DNA from: an uncultured Lachnospiraceae bacterium
Lineage (GTDB): Bacteria; Bacillota; Clostridia; Lachnospirales; Lachnospiraceae
Assembly: GCA_946554445.1 (NCBI GenBank)
Contig: CAMNSD010000002.1
Coordinates: 1-64,000, forward strand
Direction: 5' to 3'
Length of the DNA: 64,000 bases
Part shown: one piece after another, positions 32,798 to 42,684 of the stretch
Layout: each line of letters begins with the position of its first letter
Numbering within the stretch: the first letter of the stretch is position 1
Translations under genes and position numbers: made by a program
The notes under the pieces: generated by a model
The model's database searches: none
What the model was told of the DNA's origin: nothing
The model's input: only the letters and a program-made list of their open reading frames with translations

Positions 32798-34036
32798 TTA
32801 ATCTCCATTCCGGTACTTCTGTCCCTCGCATTTGGGCAGGTTTATTGACAAGTCTCTTCTGACATGGGTATCCGCATAATCCTCATCGGTCTTATTAAAG
32901 TAATCGTACTCGCCTCCCGGCGTATCGTCCCAAGTCACGTCCACGTTATAATACCCATCGTCCAGCCCGACAATATTCCAGGCATGGTCTTCTCCTGCAA
33001 AACCAGTGCAGTAATAACAGGGAATCCCCAACCTCTGCATCAAATACTGATAGGCCCTGGCATAACCGGCGCACACGCTTTTGCCTTCTACCAGTGCGCT
33101 GTATGCGCTCTGGTTCATATCTGCACCCTTGACATATTCTATCTTTTCAATCAAAAGATCATGTATCCGTCTGCCTTTCTCATAACTACTCAGATTCTGC
33201 ACCTGCGTCAGCATCGTATTTACGGTGTTATAGAACTGGGAAGATTTTTCTGGAAACTCCTCCTGTGAAATATTAAATTCCAACTCTAATTCCGCACAGA
33301 TCTTATTTTTATCATATTTACACACAAACGCCGTGTTCAGCCAAAATAATTCCGGGTGATCGTTATAGACCGCCATGATTGCGTTCTTAATCTCCGACAC
33401 CGGCACAGCTTCGATCGGTACGAAAGCGCCGTTGAACGCATTGGCGTTTGCAAAAATCTGCCGATACAAATGCTGCCCCTTAGCGTCCAACATCGCATAG
33501 TAAGGATAAAACGCCGGATCAAAGCTATAGTCATCCCCCAGCTGACCGTATCCTAAATCACTGGTATATTCGCCGCCCTCCGCATCGGGCAGTTCCTCCG
33601 ACTTCTCTGTGATTGGCTGATACCCGGACTTACCGCTGACGGCCTCCGGCACTTCGATACCGGATTCCGACGGCGCTTCATAACCGTTGGTACCCCTGAC
33701 TACCTCTTGAGATGATCCGTTATCTGCCGGGGACAGATTGCTGCTCCAATCCTCCCCAGACGGCTCCTCCAATAGCTGGTCTTCTTCTTGTTCCGGCAAT
33801 GATTCCTGCTCTTTCTCAAAATCAGCTTCTTCCGTCTCTTCCTCTGGCAGGACATCTGCCATCTCTCCGAGTTCCGAAGTTTCCTCCTGCTGCGTCTGTT
33901 TTGTGGATGCACTCCCAGATACCAGGCTCGCCAGTTTCTTGGTAATATTTGGATTGAGAGCACATAGCAGGATCAGGATGCACAGCAATGCCGTCAGGAC
34001 GGCGATGGCCGCTAAAATCTTCTTCAATATTTTCAT
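32798..34036 (-). CDS. Membrane-anchored transglutaminase-like protein
   Basis: A 412-aa protein: N-terminal membrane anchor (about 7-29), a long Glu/Ser/Gln-rich stretch (about 45-165), and a transglutaminase-like domain with the catalytic triad cysteine in EGKSVCAGYARAYQYLMQRLGIP, histidine in GEDHAWNIVGL and aspartate in YYNVDVTWDD. Such secreted domains act as cysteine proteases or cross-linkers on the cell surface. It lies 2 nt after the GH13 gene and just before the MGMT-like gene, on one transcript. The target is unknown. Confidence 0.85.
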   Translation of the reverse strand: MKILKKILAAIAVLTALLCILILLCALNPNITKKLASLVSGSASTKQTQQEETSELGEMADVLPEEETEEADFEKEQESLPEQEEDQLLEEPSGEDWSSNLSPADNGSSQEVVRGTNGYEAPSESGIEVPEAVSGKSGYQPITEKSEELPDAEGGEYTSDLGYGQLGDDYSFDPAFYPYYAMLDAKGQHLYRQIFANANAFNGAFVPIEAVPVSEIKNAIMAVYNDHPELFWLNTAFVCKYDKNKICAELELEFNISQEEFPEKSSQFYNTVNTMLTQVQNLSSYEKGRRIHDLLIEKIEYVKGADMNQSAYSALVEGKSVCAGYARAYQYLMQRLGIPCYYCTGFAGEDHAWNIVGLDDGYYNVDVTWDDTPGGEYDYFNKTDEDYADTHVRRDLSINLPKCEGQKYRNGD

Positions 34037-34038
34037 GA

Positions 34039-36171
34039 TCAGCCCTCAAACTGCACAAAATTTCTGCCGGAAGCATCCGTATATCTAAGAATGATCGCTG
34101 ACGTCTTAGGCAGCGTTATGCTGACTTTGCCCGCAGTCACCGGATATTCTTTATTTTCCGTGGTATATCCTTCCGCCGTAGTCAAAAGAAGCTGCTTGAG
34201 TATACACTCTTTGGGAATACCCAAATACCACACGGACAGTTCCTTTGTAATCTCGTGGTCATTATTATTCACAAGGATCACGGATTTGCCCATTTTATTA
34301 AATCTGCCGTAGGCTATCACGTTATAATCAGCGTCTATATATTTTAAAGAGCCTGTCAAGAACTCCTTGTGGGACTTATGGATGCGGATGATATCTTTAT
34401 GGAAGGAGATCATCTCCTGGTCCTCATGTCCCCACGGATAAGTTCGTCTGTTATCGGGATCGGTAAATCCGCAGACACCCGCCTCATCTCCATAATAAAT
34501 AGTCGGCGCGCCGGGCCAGGTCATCTGGATCACCACAGCCTCCCGCATCACGGCTTTATTTACACCCTCATTCGCTGCATGCGGTCCCAGGGTATTGGTC
34601 CGCCCTACCTTGTGATTGGTCCGGGTAAGGAATCGGGAATGGTCATGGTTAGATAATTCGTTCATCGCTACCAGAAGGGAGGGCTGTGTAAAGTTCGCGG
34701 TATGATGTCTCATAGCGCCCCAGAAACTGTCCGCATTGCCCCGCATATCTTCCCGGTAGTCGTCGCTGTGCTTCTGCATTCCCGTCAAAAACCAGGTGAC
34801 CGGCTCCATAAAGGCGTCATAGTTCATGACAGTATCCCACTCTTTGCCCTGCAGCCAGTCTTTTGGACTGCCATAATGCTCTGCCAGAATAATCGCATTA
34901 GGATTCGCCATCTTGACCGCCCTACGAAACTCCTGCCAGAAACGATGGTTAAATTCCGGACTATGCCCCAAATCTGCCGCCACGTCCAATCTCCACCCGT
35001 CTGCATTATAAGGAGGCGATACCCATTTTCTTCCAATATACAATACATAGTCCAGTAAATGTCTGGAATTTTCGTAATTTAATTTAGGCAGGGTATCATG
35101 TCCCCACCAGCCGTCATAAGAACCATTGTAGGGAAACCGGTTCTCATCCAGGAAATGGAAATAATTATGATAAGGACTATTCTTATCAATATAGGCGCCC
35201 TTCTCGTAACCCGGAGCATTTTCATAAATCCGTTCTCTGTCCAGCCACTTATTAAAAGAACCACAGTGATTAAACACCCCATCCAGAATAACTTTCATCC
35301 CTCTCCGGTGCGCTTCTTTTACCACTTCTGCAAAAAGCTCATTACTGGCTTCCAGATTATCCTTATTGGAGATACGGTCAATATATCTGGTGGCAAAACG
35401 GTTCTCGCTCTGGTCCGGACGGAGAAGTTCTCCCTCATCGTGTACGATCCTTCCAAAATGAGGATCTATATAATCGTAATCCTGAATATCATATTTATGA
35501 TTCGAGGGCGAGACAAACAGGGGATTAAAATAGATCACATCCACGCCCAAATCTTGCAGATAGTCCATCTTATCAAGCACGCCTTGCAGATCGCCGCCGT
35601 AAAATTCCCGTACACCCATGGCCGCAGGATATTTATCCCAGTCCTCCACCCGCACAGTCTTATCCCCAATATACTGATACTCATTCGTGAGCACATCATT
35701 GCTGGGATCGCCGTTATAGAACCGATCCACATAGATTTGATAAAAAACAGCGCCCTTTGCCCAATCCGGCGTTTTAAAACCAGGAATCAACTGAAAATAA
35801 TAGTATTCATTGATATCCTTTGTAACGCCACGCATATCGTAATAGCAGGAAATCTTACCCGCATGTACCTCAAAATAATAACTTAATTTTTCATCCTCCA
35901 GCTGGATACTGAGCGCATAGAAATCAAAATAATCATTAGAATCAACCTTTGACATAATGTGCTTCTGCCCTTTATCCACCAGAAACACTTTGTCGATATT
36001 GTTCCGTCCGGAGCGAAAATAGATTGTTACTTCCTCGTATGCGCTGGGTTCCGGCGGACACACATAGTCCTCCGACATATCTGAGAACAGGGCTTTCCTG
36101 TTGAACACCGGCCGCATACCTGCCATATACATCTGATTTTTTTCTGCCTTTTGAAATTGATTGATGTCCAT
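34039..36171 (-). CDS. GH13 alpha-glucan hydrolase (neopullulanase/maltodextrinase-like)
   Basis: A 710-aa cytoplasmic enzyme: N-terminal beta-sandwich (about 1-130), then a GH13 barrel with FYQIYVDRFYNGDPSND, the beta-3 loop in GVDVIYFNPLF, the nucleophile in GWRLDVAAD, the acid in IILAEHYG and the stabilising aspartate in NELSNHDHSRFL, and a C-terminal sandwich. The N-terminal domain places it near GH13_20/GH13_39 maltogenic enzymes that act on maltodextrins or pullulan. It has its own promoter at 36213-36241, downstream of a terminator that ends the ftsH operon. Confidence 0.88.
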   Translation of the reverse strand: MDINQFQKAEKNQMYMAGMRPVFNRKALFSDMSEDYVCPPEPSAYEEVTIYFRSGRNNIDKVFLVDKGQKHIMSKVDSNDYFDFYALSIQLEDEKLSYYFEVHAGKISCYYDMRGVTKDINEYYYFQLIPGFKTPDWAKGAVFYQIYVDRFYNGDPSNDVLTNEYQYIGDKTVRVEDWDKYPAAMGVREFYGGDLQGVLDKMDYLQDLGVDVIYFNPLFVSPSNHKYDIQDYDYIDPHFGRIVHDEGELLRPDQSENRFATRYIDRISNKDNLEASNELFAEVVKEAHRRGMKVILDGVFNHCGSFNKWLDRERIYENAPGYEKGAYIDKNSPYHNYFHFLDENRFPYNGSYDGWWGHDTLPKLNYENSRHLLDYVLYIGRKWVSPPYNADGWRLDVAADLGHSPEFNHRFWQEFRRAVKMANPNAIILAEHYGSPKDWLQGKEWDTVMNYDAFMEPVTWFLTGMQKHSDDYREDMRGNADSFWGAMRHHTANFTQPSLLVAMNELSNHDHSRFLTRTNHKVGRTNTLGPHAANEGVNKAVMREAVVIQMTWPGAPTIYYGDEAGVCGFTDPDNRRTYPWGHEDQEMISFHKDIIRIHKSHKEFLTGSLKYIDADYNVIAYGRFNKMGKSVILVNNNDHEITKELSVWYLGIPKECILKQLLLTTAEGYTTENKEYPVTAGKVSITLPKTSAIILRYTDASGRNFVQFEG

Positions 36172-36212
36172 ATTCAGCCTACCTCTAAAAATTCCGAAAA
36201 ACTTACATAATT

Positions 36213-36241
36213 ATTTTATCCTATATGTAGTGGATATTCAA
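36213..36241 (-). promoter_or_regulatory. GH13 gene promoter
   Basis: Minus strand TTGAAT (36236-36241) and TAAAAT (36213-36218), spacer 17 nt, about 40 nt before the start codon and just after the terminator at 36257-36287. Confidence 0.6.
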
Positions 36242-36256
36242 GGGTATATACATAGT

Positions 36257-36287
36257 AAAAAAGACAGTTTAACAAACTGTCTTTTTT
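36257..36287. terminator. Bidirectional terminator between ftsH and the GH13 gene
   Basis: AAAAAAGACAGTTT (36257-36270) pairs with AAACTGTCTTTTTT (36274-36287) around a 3-nt loop. Confidence 0.85.
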
Positions 36288-36314
36288 AGAGAAGGTATTT
36301 CTTTCTTATGGGGT

Positions 36315-36330
36315 ATAGCAAAAAACTATA
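36315..36330 (-). promoter_or_regulatory. Repeated upstream motif, copy 3
   Basis: On the minus strand TATAGTTTTTTGCTAT, identical over 16 nt to copy 1 at 15666. It lies after ftsH and before a terminator, so here it could mark a very short transcript (about 60 nt) or be part of the ftsH 3' end, not a GH13 promoter. The 284-nt gap has no gene. Confidence 0.4.
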
Positions 36331-36455
36331 TAATGTATTGGGGGGTTACAAGTAGTATATTACCATACCCCCTATCTGTCTACAATACTAAGGATTCACA
36401 AATATTACAATTTTCAATATACATTTTTATATATTTTGCACAAAAATATTATCTT

Positions 36456-38306
36456 TTACACCAGTTCGCCGGGCTCTTCGGGCTGTGGATAGTAGGTGTC
36501 AAAGAGCGCTTCAAACTCGGCGCGGTTGATCTTTTCCTTCTGCAATAGGAGTTCGGCGCACTTATGCAGTACGTCCTCATGTTCTTTGATAATCTCTTTC
36601 GCCTTACGATAGCACTCGTCAATAATTGCCTTCACTTCCCTGTCAATCTCCCCGGAGATCAATTCGCTGTGGCTCTTGGCATGTGCCAGATCTCTGCCGA
36701 TGAACACCTCGTCATCGTCATCATCATAATTGATGACGCCGATATTGTCAGACATACCATACCGAGTGACCATCCGGCGAGCCGTCTTGGTGGCCTTCTT
36801 GATATCGCTGGACGCCCCGGTGGTGATATCATCAAAGATAATCTCCTCAGCAATCCGCCCGCCCAAGGATACCATGATATCCTCTATCATCTTTCCTTTG
36901 GTGAGGAACATCTCATCCTTTTCCGGAAGCGGCATCGTGTAACCTGCTGCCCCAAGTCCTGTGGGAATAATAGATACCGTATAAACCGGTCCCACATCGG
37001 GCAGTACATGGAAAAGAATCGCGTGTCCCGCCTCATGATAAGCCGTAATCTTCTTCTCTTTCTCGGAAATGATACGGCTCTTCTTCTCCGCACCGATTCC
37101 AACCTTGATAAACGCTTTCTTAATGTCTTCTTGTTTCACAAACGCCCGCTTGTCCATGGCTGCATTGATGGCCGCTTCATTTAAAAGGTTCTCCAGATCC
37201 GCGCCTGTAAAACCTGCCGTGGTCTGCGCGATCTGCTGCAAATCCACATCATCGCCGAGAGGTTTGTTCTTGGCATGTACCTTCAGGATATCCTCCCTGC
37301 CCCGCACATCCGGCGATACCACCGTAATCTTCCTGTCAAAACGCCCCGGACGCAAAATAGCCGGATCTAAAATATCTACCCGGTTGGTAGCCGCCATCAC
37401 AATAATGCCCTCGTTGACGCCAAAGCCGTCCATCTCCACCAAAAGCTGGTTCAGTGTCTGTTCCCTCTCATCGTGGCCACCGCCCATACCGGTGCCGCGC
37501 CGCCTTGCTACCGCATCAATCTCATCAATAAAAATGATACAGGGCGCGTGTCTCTTAGCCTCCGCAAACATGTCACGCACACGAGATGCACCCACACCGA
37601 CAAACATCTCCACGAAATCGGAACCAGAAATACTGAAGAACGGCACATTGGCCTCCCCTGCGATGGCCTTGGCCAAAAGTGTCTTACCGGTACCCGGCGC
37701 ACCTTCTAAGAGCACACCCTTGGGAATCCTCGCTCCCACCTTGGTAAATTTACCCGGCTCCCGCAAAAACTCCACAATTTCCTGTAGTTCCTCTTTTTCC
37801 TCTTTCAGTCCCGCCACTTCGCCCAGCGTAATCTTATTCTCACCGCCCATGGTGAGTTTGGCACGGCTCTTTCCGAAATTCATCATTCTGCCGCCGCCAC
37901 CGCCGCTGGAATTCTGGGCGTTCATCATCACGAAGAAAAAGACACAGACTACCACAACGATCAGAATCGGAAACACACTGTTGAGGAACCAACTCTCCTC
38001 CGGCACACTCTCCACGCCGCAGTCGATACCATAACTTCTGACCAGTGTCTCCATCTCCATGACATCCGTCACATAAAGGAGCCTTTCTTCCCCGTTCTTT
38101 AGGACAATCTCCAAAGAGCCGGTGGGCGTATCCTTATTCGGGCAGATATTAACTACTGCAACTTCATTCTTTTCAAGCTGTTCTTCAAATTCTCCTCTCG
38201 TGTAACCATTGTTCTGTACACGCAGAGTACCTACCCAGACGGTAAGCAGAAGCAAGCCTATGATAATCACAAAATACACGTAAAAACTTTTATTATTCTT
38301 GCTCAA
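36456..38306 (-). CDS. ftsH: ATP-dependent zinc metalloprotease FtsH
   Basis: A 616-aa membrane protease: membrane helices at about 9-26 and 108-127, an AAA+ domain with Walker [15 protein letters not shown], Walker [14 protein letters not shown] and the second-region-of-homology arginines (RPGRFDR), then the zinc protease domain with HEAGH. It degrades membrane and regulatory proteins. It is the last gene of the division/sporulation block, 15 nt after hpt. The start is TTG with AGAGG 6 nt upstream. Confidence 0.97.
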   Translation of the reverse strand: MSKNNKSFYVYFVIIIGLLLLTVWVGTLRVQNNGYTRGEFEEQLEKNEVAVVNICPNKDTPTGSLEIVLKNGEERLLYVTDVMEMETLVRSYGIDCGVESVPEESWFLNSVFPILIVVVVCVFFFVMMNAQNSSGGGGGRMMNFGKSRAKLTMGGENKITLGEVAGLKEEKEELQEIVEFLREPGKFTKVGARIPKGVLLEGAPGTGKTLLAKAIAGEANVPFFSISGSDFVEMFVGVGASRVRDMFAEAKRHAPCIIFIDEIDAVARRRGTGMGGGHDEREQTLNQLLVEMDGFGVNEGIIVMAATNRVDILDPAILRPGRFDRKITVVSPDVRGREDILKVHAKNKPLGDDVDLQQIAQTTAGFTGADLENLLNEAAINAAMDKRAFVKQEDIKKAFIKVGIGAEKKSRIISEKEKKITAYHEAGHAILFHVLPDVGPVYTVSIIPTGLGAAGYTMPLPEKDEMFLTKGKMIEDIMVSLGGRIAEEIIFDDITTGASSDIKKATKTARRMVTRYGMSDNIGVINYDDDDDEVFIGRDLAHAKSHSELISGEIDREVKAIIDECYRKAKEIIKEHEDVLHKCAELLLQKEKINRAEFEALFDTYYPQPEEPGELV

Positions 38307-38321
38307 AGCATACCTCTTTCT

Positions 38322-38846
38322 CTAATCAAAATTTACCACGCCGATATAGGGCAGATTTCGATATTTCTGATCATAATCCAGTCCGTAACCCACCACGAAC
38401 TTGTCTGGAATCTCAAATCCCGTGTAATCCACTTTTACATCTACCACTCTCCGGTCCGGTTTATCTAACAACGTACAGAGTTTCACATCTTCCGGCCCTC
38501 TGTCCCGCAGCATATCCAATAAATAACTGAGCGTCCGTCCGGAATCCACGATGTCTTCTACCACCAATACATGTTTCCCCTGCAAAGGTTCGTCCAAATC
38601 CTTCACGATCCTGACTACACCGCTGGATTTGGTATCTCCGCCATAACTGGACACCGACATGAAATCCAGTGACACCGGCACGGTGATCCGTTTGGCAAGC
38701 TCACACATGAAGAAGCTGCCCCCCTTTAAAACGCAAACCAGATGCACCTGTTTGCCCGCGTAATCTTTAGAAATCTGATCTCCTATCTCCTGAATCCTTT
38801 TGTCAACTTCTTCCTCTGTCAATAACACATCAACTCGTTCCGCCAT
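38322..38846 (-). CDS. hpt: Hypoxanthine phosphoribosyltransferase
   Basis: A 174-aa purine salvage enzyme that makes IMP or GMP from hypoxanthine or guanine and PRPP. The PRPP loop reads VLVVEDIVDSGRTLSYL; the N-terminal VCVLKGGSFFM loop is also present. It overlaps the end of tilS by 17 nt. The tilS-hpt-ftsH order is conserved across Firmicutes. Confidence 0.96.
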   Translation of the reverse strand: MAERVDVLLTEEEVDKRIQEIGDQISKDYAGKQVHLVCVLKGGSFFMCELAKRITVPVSLDFMSVSSYGGDTKSSGVVRIVKDLDEPLQGKHVLVVEDIVDSGRTLSYLLDMLRDRGPEDVKLCTLLDKPDRRVVDVKVDYTGFEIPDKFVVGYGLDYDQKYRNLPYIGVVNFD

Positions 38847-40344
38847 GATACCCTCCTCTTAACTGTACCTGCAAGATACATTTTGTACTTTCATCCACTC
38901 CGTAATATTGGCTGGTCCGATAATCTGGTATCCAGAGGACATGCGGTCCATCCGCCAATATATACATGCTGTCACGCTGCATTTTCGGGATTTTCTCGTT
39001 GATCATATATTGTTTGAGAGACTGAGTGTGGAGCGCATTATCAATGGTCAGATAATCGCCCGTTCTCCTCGTCCGTAACAATAAAGACGTAGTTATTTTA
39101 TCATAATCAAACCATTTCGTATATCTATTTTGTGGAATATTTTGCTTCTTTTGGAAGAAAACATGCTCCGTCGAAAGCAGATATCTGTCAAGTAACGTAA
39201 AAGAAAAGTCGCCGCTGCCCGGAATCCGAATTTCTGCAGGTGGTTTGACCACATAACTTTCTCTTTCCTCGGATAGCCGATTTTGCCTCGATACCTGCCT
39301 CTCCTCTTTGTGCAGAATCAATATATCATATTCCTTATATGCCTTAATCCCATAAGGCAGCGACAACTCCTTACTGCCATCTTTAAAAAGAAGTTCCATC
39401 AAGCCTGCAATGTGCTGCCCGGTAATATCTTTTCTGTAAGGCGTCATCTGTTCCAGCGCATATAAGAGCACCCGTTTTATCATGACCGAATCTTCCGCCA
39501 GAAGATCCTTGCCCCGCATCCGCAGATAACAATCGTCGACTTCCGCCTGCCCCGTGTCCCGGCCTTTCACTGTTGGTTTATCCACATATACTTCCACATA
39601 TTTATGAAACAGCCGCCTCGTCTCCCGGTTTAAATAATCCTCCGTCTCCATCACAATATCCGCCAGTTCATTCATATGCGATATCGCTCTCCCGCAGATT
39701 TCCCTCTCCGCATAGGGCAGGATATGATGTCGTATCCGATTCCGGGCATAAGCGTCTTCCTCGTTGGTGCTATCCTGACAATAAGCTATATTCTGCTCCT
39801 CCAAATAGCTTTCGATTTCTTCTCTGGTAAGACACAGCAGTGGGCGGATCACCTCGTCCCTGACCGGACGGATAGAACCCATTCCCTCCAAGCCGCTGCC
39901 CCGGAACATGTGAAAGAGCATAGTTTCCGCCCTGTCATTGGCATTGTGAGCAACTGCGATTTTCCCACGCCCATCGCCGTTGTACCTATCTATCACTTCC
40001 TGAAATATTTGATACCTGAGTATCCTGCCCGCCTCTTCAGGAGATAACTTATGCTCCCTGGCATACCCGTACATGTCCACTTCTTTCAGATAACAGGGTA
40101 TTCCCATCTCCTCACAAAGCTGCTCCACATATGCCGCATCCTGGTCAGCGTCTTCGCGCGCCTTGTGATTGACATGCACCACTGCCAACTGATAAGGAAT
40201 GTCGCGCTGCAAACGTCTCAGAAGATACAGCAGACAGACAGAATCAGCGCCGCCGGATACACCCGCCGCCACAAAGTCTCCCTGTCCGATCATTTGATGC
40301 CGTGTGATATATTTTTTTACTTTCTGATAGATCATATCCCTCAT
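38830..40344 (-). CDS. tilS: tRNA(Ile)-lysidine synthetase
   Basis: A 504-aa enzyme that puts lysine on C34 of the AUA-reading tRNA-Ile. The N-type ATP-pyrophosphatase loop is AAGVSGGADSVCLLYLLRR, with HVNHKAREDADQDA and AHNANDRAETMLFHMFRGSGLEG. The C-terminal tRNA-binding domain has TRRTGDYLTIDN and KIPKMQRDSMYILADG. It is in its usual place between spoIIE and hpt. Confidence 0.96.
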   Translation of the reverse strand: MRDMIYQKVKKYITRHQMIGQGDFVAAGVSGGADSVCLLYLLRRLQRDIPYQLAVVHVNHKAREDADQDAAYVEQLCEEMGIPCYLKEVDMYGYAREHKLSPEEAGRILRYQIFQEVIDRYNGDGRGKIAVAHNANDRAETMLFHMFRGSGLEGMGSIRPVRDEVIRPLLCLTREEIESYLEEQNIAYCQDSTNEEDAYARNRIRHHILPYAEREICGRAISHMNELADIVMETEDYLNRETRRLFHKYVEVYVDKPTVKGRDTGQAEVDDCYLRMRGKDLLAEDSVMIKRVLLYALEQMTPYRKDITGQHIAGLMELLFKDGSKELSLPYGIKAYKEYDILILHKEERQVSRQNRLSEERESYVVKPPAEIRIPGSGDFSFTLLDRYLLSTEHVFFQKKQNIPQNRYTKWFDYDKITTSLLLRTRRTGDYLTIDNALHTQSLKQYMINEKIPKMQRDSMYILADGPHVLWIPDYRTSQYYGVDESTKCILQVQLRGGYHGGTS

Positions 40345-40419
40345 CCTGTGTCTTATTCATTCTCTTTATCCAGAGAATCGGCTGTAATCCGTCATCTTGC
40401 GATATGATATCCGCTGTCT

Positions 40420-41655
40420 TTATGGCAGGCAGTCCTCCGACTGATCCCATATCCCAATCACCAGCACCGTCATATCGTCCCGGATCTGTCCCTTGCTCTG
40501 CTTGATGGCATATGCCAGAATCTGATTTGCAATCTCATTCGGATTCGTATACTCCATCCTACCGATGATCTCCGGCAGCACTTCCTCCCCCAATCCCTGG
40601 GATAGGGCATCCAGTATCCCATCGGAAAGCATGATCACATAATCCCCGTTCTGCAATGTCCGGCTCATAATCTCCGGCTCAATCTGCTGAAATACGCCCA
40701 ACGGCAGATTCTGGGCAGAAAGCCTGTCCACTAACCGGCCTCTTTTAATATAAGTGCAGGCAGCGCCTACCTTTACAAATTCACATTCGCCGCTATACAG
40801 ATCCATACTGCAGACATCCAGCGTTGACATATTCTGTTCCTGCCCTGTCGCCGCCAGCGCTCCGTTGATCATCTGCACCGCCGACACTTTGCCAAACCCC
40901 GCTTCCAGAAGGCGCTCCATCATTTCAATCACCCTCCCGGAATTCCTGCCGGCCATTTCCCCAGATCCCATACCGTCCGATAAGATTGCCACTAGTTTGC
41001 CCGTGTCCTCTTCGTAGAAAGAATAATTATCTCCCGATACCTTCTCTCCCTCTTTCACCGCTTTGGCAAAACCAGTCAGCAGATGATAGGGCGGTTCCTC
41101 CAAAAAATAATAAGTATTATAATCCCTGGTCAAGTACATGGGCGAATTTTTCGATGGGCACAGTCTGGTATTCATGGCCACAGAGATGAAATCCGCCACA
41201 TCCTCCGTGGAGATATGCTCACTCTCTCCGCCTCTGATACGTTTTTCTCCCAAATTACGCATAGTCAGACTGATCTCCCAGTGCCCGTCTTCATGCTCCA
41301 TCTCGAAAAAATTCTTAAGCTGGATTCCTGACTCCCGAAGCAGCCTGGACATCTGTTTAAACCGCCGCTCACCCATGGGCCGGCAGCGACAGGTTTCCTT
41401 GGCCACCCTGGCCATAATATGCGCCATTTCCTTTAAATGTTCCGCCAGAAGTCCCTGGTTTTCCTGCAGTCGTTTCTGCCACAAGTACTCCTGTCGGTCT
41501 GCCGGATCCGACATCTGCTCCTGTTCTTCCCCCTCCTCCTCAAACAGGTCCGCCAGGTCCCTAAAGGATTCCGCATAGGTCAAAAGTTTTTGCCTTCCAT
41601 ATTCCGGTATAATCTCTATTCTGCTATCATCCCTGATTTCCATCTGTCTTTTCAT
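40420..41655 (-). CDS. spoIIE: SpoIIE-family protein phosphatase lacking the membrane domain
   Basis: A 411-aa PP2C-type phosphatase. The C-terminal domain has AILSDGMGSGEMAGRNSGRVIEMMERLLEAGF, LDVCSMDLYSGECEFVKVGA, MLSDGILDAL and IRDDMTVLVIGIW. In Bacillus, SpoIIE (about 830 aa with ten membrane helices) activates sigma-F by dephosphorylating SpoIIAA. Here the position in the divIC-tilS interval is that of spoIIE, but there is no membrane domain: the N-terminus (about 1-150) is a charged helical stretch like the central region. ATG at 41655 has GGGAGG 6 nt before it. Only 180 nt separate it from divIC, so no missing part is hidden nearby. Confidence 0.85.
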   Translation of the reverse strand: MKRQMEIRDDSRIEIIPEYGRQKLLTYAESFRDLADLFEEEGEEQEQMSDPADRQEYLWQKRLQENQGLLAEHLKEMAHIMARVAKETCRCRPMGERRFKQMSRLLRESGIQLKNFFEMEHEDGHWEISLTMRNLGEKRIRGGESEHISTEDVADFISVAMNTRLCPSKNSPMYLTRDYNTYYFLEEPPYHLLTGFAKAVKEGEKVSGDNYSFYEEDTGKLVAILSDGMGSGEMAGRNSGRVIEMMERLLEAGFGKVSAVQMINGALAATGQEQNMSTLDVCSMDLYSGECEFVKVGAACTYIKRGRLVDRLSAQNLPLGVFQQIEPEIMSRTLQNGDYVIMLSDGILDALSQGLGEEVLPEIIGRMEYTNPNEIANQILAYAIKQSKGQIRDDMTVLVIGIWDQSEDCLP

Positions 41656-41805
41656 AACACGCCTCCCTATTCTCATACTAATATATGAGAGGGTTGTCCA
41701 TTATATTCCCACAAGCCGCAGGCTAGGGAAATTTATCTTCGCGCATTACAAAAAGCAATTTGCTTCGCAAACTCTAATAAGCAAAAACTTTTCTATACAA
41801 TAAAA

Positions 41806-41836
41806 AGCAAATCCCAGAACATGCCTGGAATCTGCT
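41806..41836 (-). terminator. Probable terminator or attenuator after divIC
   Basis: On the minus strand a stem of about 12 bp with wobble pairs (AGCAGATTCCAG with CTGGGATTTGCT) is followed by TTTTTATTG, beginning at the divIC stop codon. spoIIE would then need its own promoter in the 180-nt gap, in keeping with sporulation-specific control. Confidence 0.55.
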
Positions 41837-42141
41837 TACTTTTCATCTTTAAATATAATCTCGCCTTCATACACCAAACCCAGCTTTTCCTTGGCGACTT
41901 CCTCCACGAATTTCTTGGTCTGTGTATATTTTCCATATTCTTCTATCTCTTCCGTGCGGGCCTGCTCCGCTTCAATCTCTTGCAGCAGGGCCTCTTCTCT
42001 CGCCATATAAGTACTGCGCCTTTCACGCAGTTCCACACTCTTGACCGTGACCACAAGCAACATCATCAATACCACTGTGGTAACTAAAAGCATGCCCAAT
42101 CTGTTCTGGCGCTTTTTACGATATGCTGCTTTTCTTGCCAT
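41836..42141 (-). CDS. divIC: Septum formation initiator DivIC/FtsB
   Basis: A 101-aa division protein: basic N-terminus, one membrane helix (about 16-35), an outer coiled coil (about 38-70, RERRSTYMAREEALLQEIEAE) and the closing AKEKLGLVYEGEIIFK of the family. It links FtsL and DivIB in the divisome. It follows yabQ, as is usual in Clostridia and Bacilli. Confidence 0.9.
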   Translation of the reverse strand: MARKAAYRKKRQNRLGMLLVTTVVLMMLLVVTVKSVELRERRSTYMAREEALLQEIEAEQARTEEIEEYGKYTQTKKFVEEVAKEKLGLVYEGEIIFKDEK

Positions 42142-42172
42142 ACTATTAGTAATACCCCTCTCTTGTCACACG

Positions 42173-42661
42173 TCAGTGTTTACATAAAACCATTTTAAGG
42201 GTTTTTATGCAAACCGTCAACCGCTTTTTTACAAATTCTTGACATTTTCTAATTTTTTTTGCAACAAATTGCACAACCCGCTTTGCCTTAAAAAATAGCC
42301 ATTTTAATGGTTTTAGCACAATTTGTATAATGCGAAATAGAAACCACAGTATCTTGTATATGCATGTTGACATAACATATACAAACCAATCTCTGATAAC
42401 TGTCTTATATAGTAACATGCCAAGAGAGGCTCCCACTACTGCAAACCATCTTAATACACCGTTGTTCTCCCTGTACAACATATAAAAAACAACAATCCCA
42501 CAAGCCAGCCAAAATGTAAGGTCCTCAACGGATATCAGAAAATTTCCGTGTTTTACCAGTTTTCTGATAACCCGAATCCAGTCATAGGCAAATGTAATGA
42601 GCAGCCCCATGAGGACAGAATGTAGAAAAAAGGTTACCTCCTGTATGATTTCCTGACTCAT
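42173..42661 (-). CDS. yabQ: Spore cortex biosynthesis protein YabQ
   Basis: A 162-aa membrane protein with four N-terminal helices (about 5-25, 43-62, 69-85, 93-110) and a basic tail. Its place between yabP and divIC and the FLHSVLMGLLITFAYDWIRVIRKLV start match YabQ, which is needed for spore cortex formation in Bacillus. The basic C-terminal coil is long for the family. Confidence 0.85.
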   Translation of the reverse strand: MSQEIIQEVTFFLHSVLMGLLITFAYDWIRVIRKLVKHGNFLISVEDLTFWLACGIVVFYMLYRENNGVLRWFAVVGASLGMLLYKTVIRDWFVYVMSTCIYKILWFLFRIIQIVLKPLKWLFFKAKRVVQFVAKKIRKCQEFVKKRLTVCIKTLKMVLCKH

Positions 42662-42684
42662 ATCTCATGACTTCCTCCGAGAAC

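Noticed and set aside
37069-38034. A 321-aa plus-strand reading frame opposite ftsH
   Set aside because: It is the complement of highly conserved FtsH codons and has no ribosome binding site.
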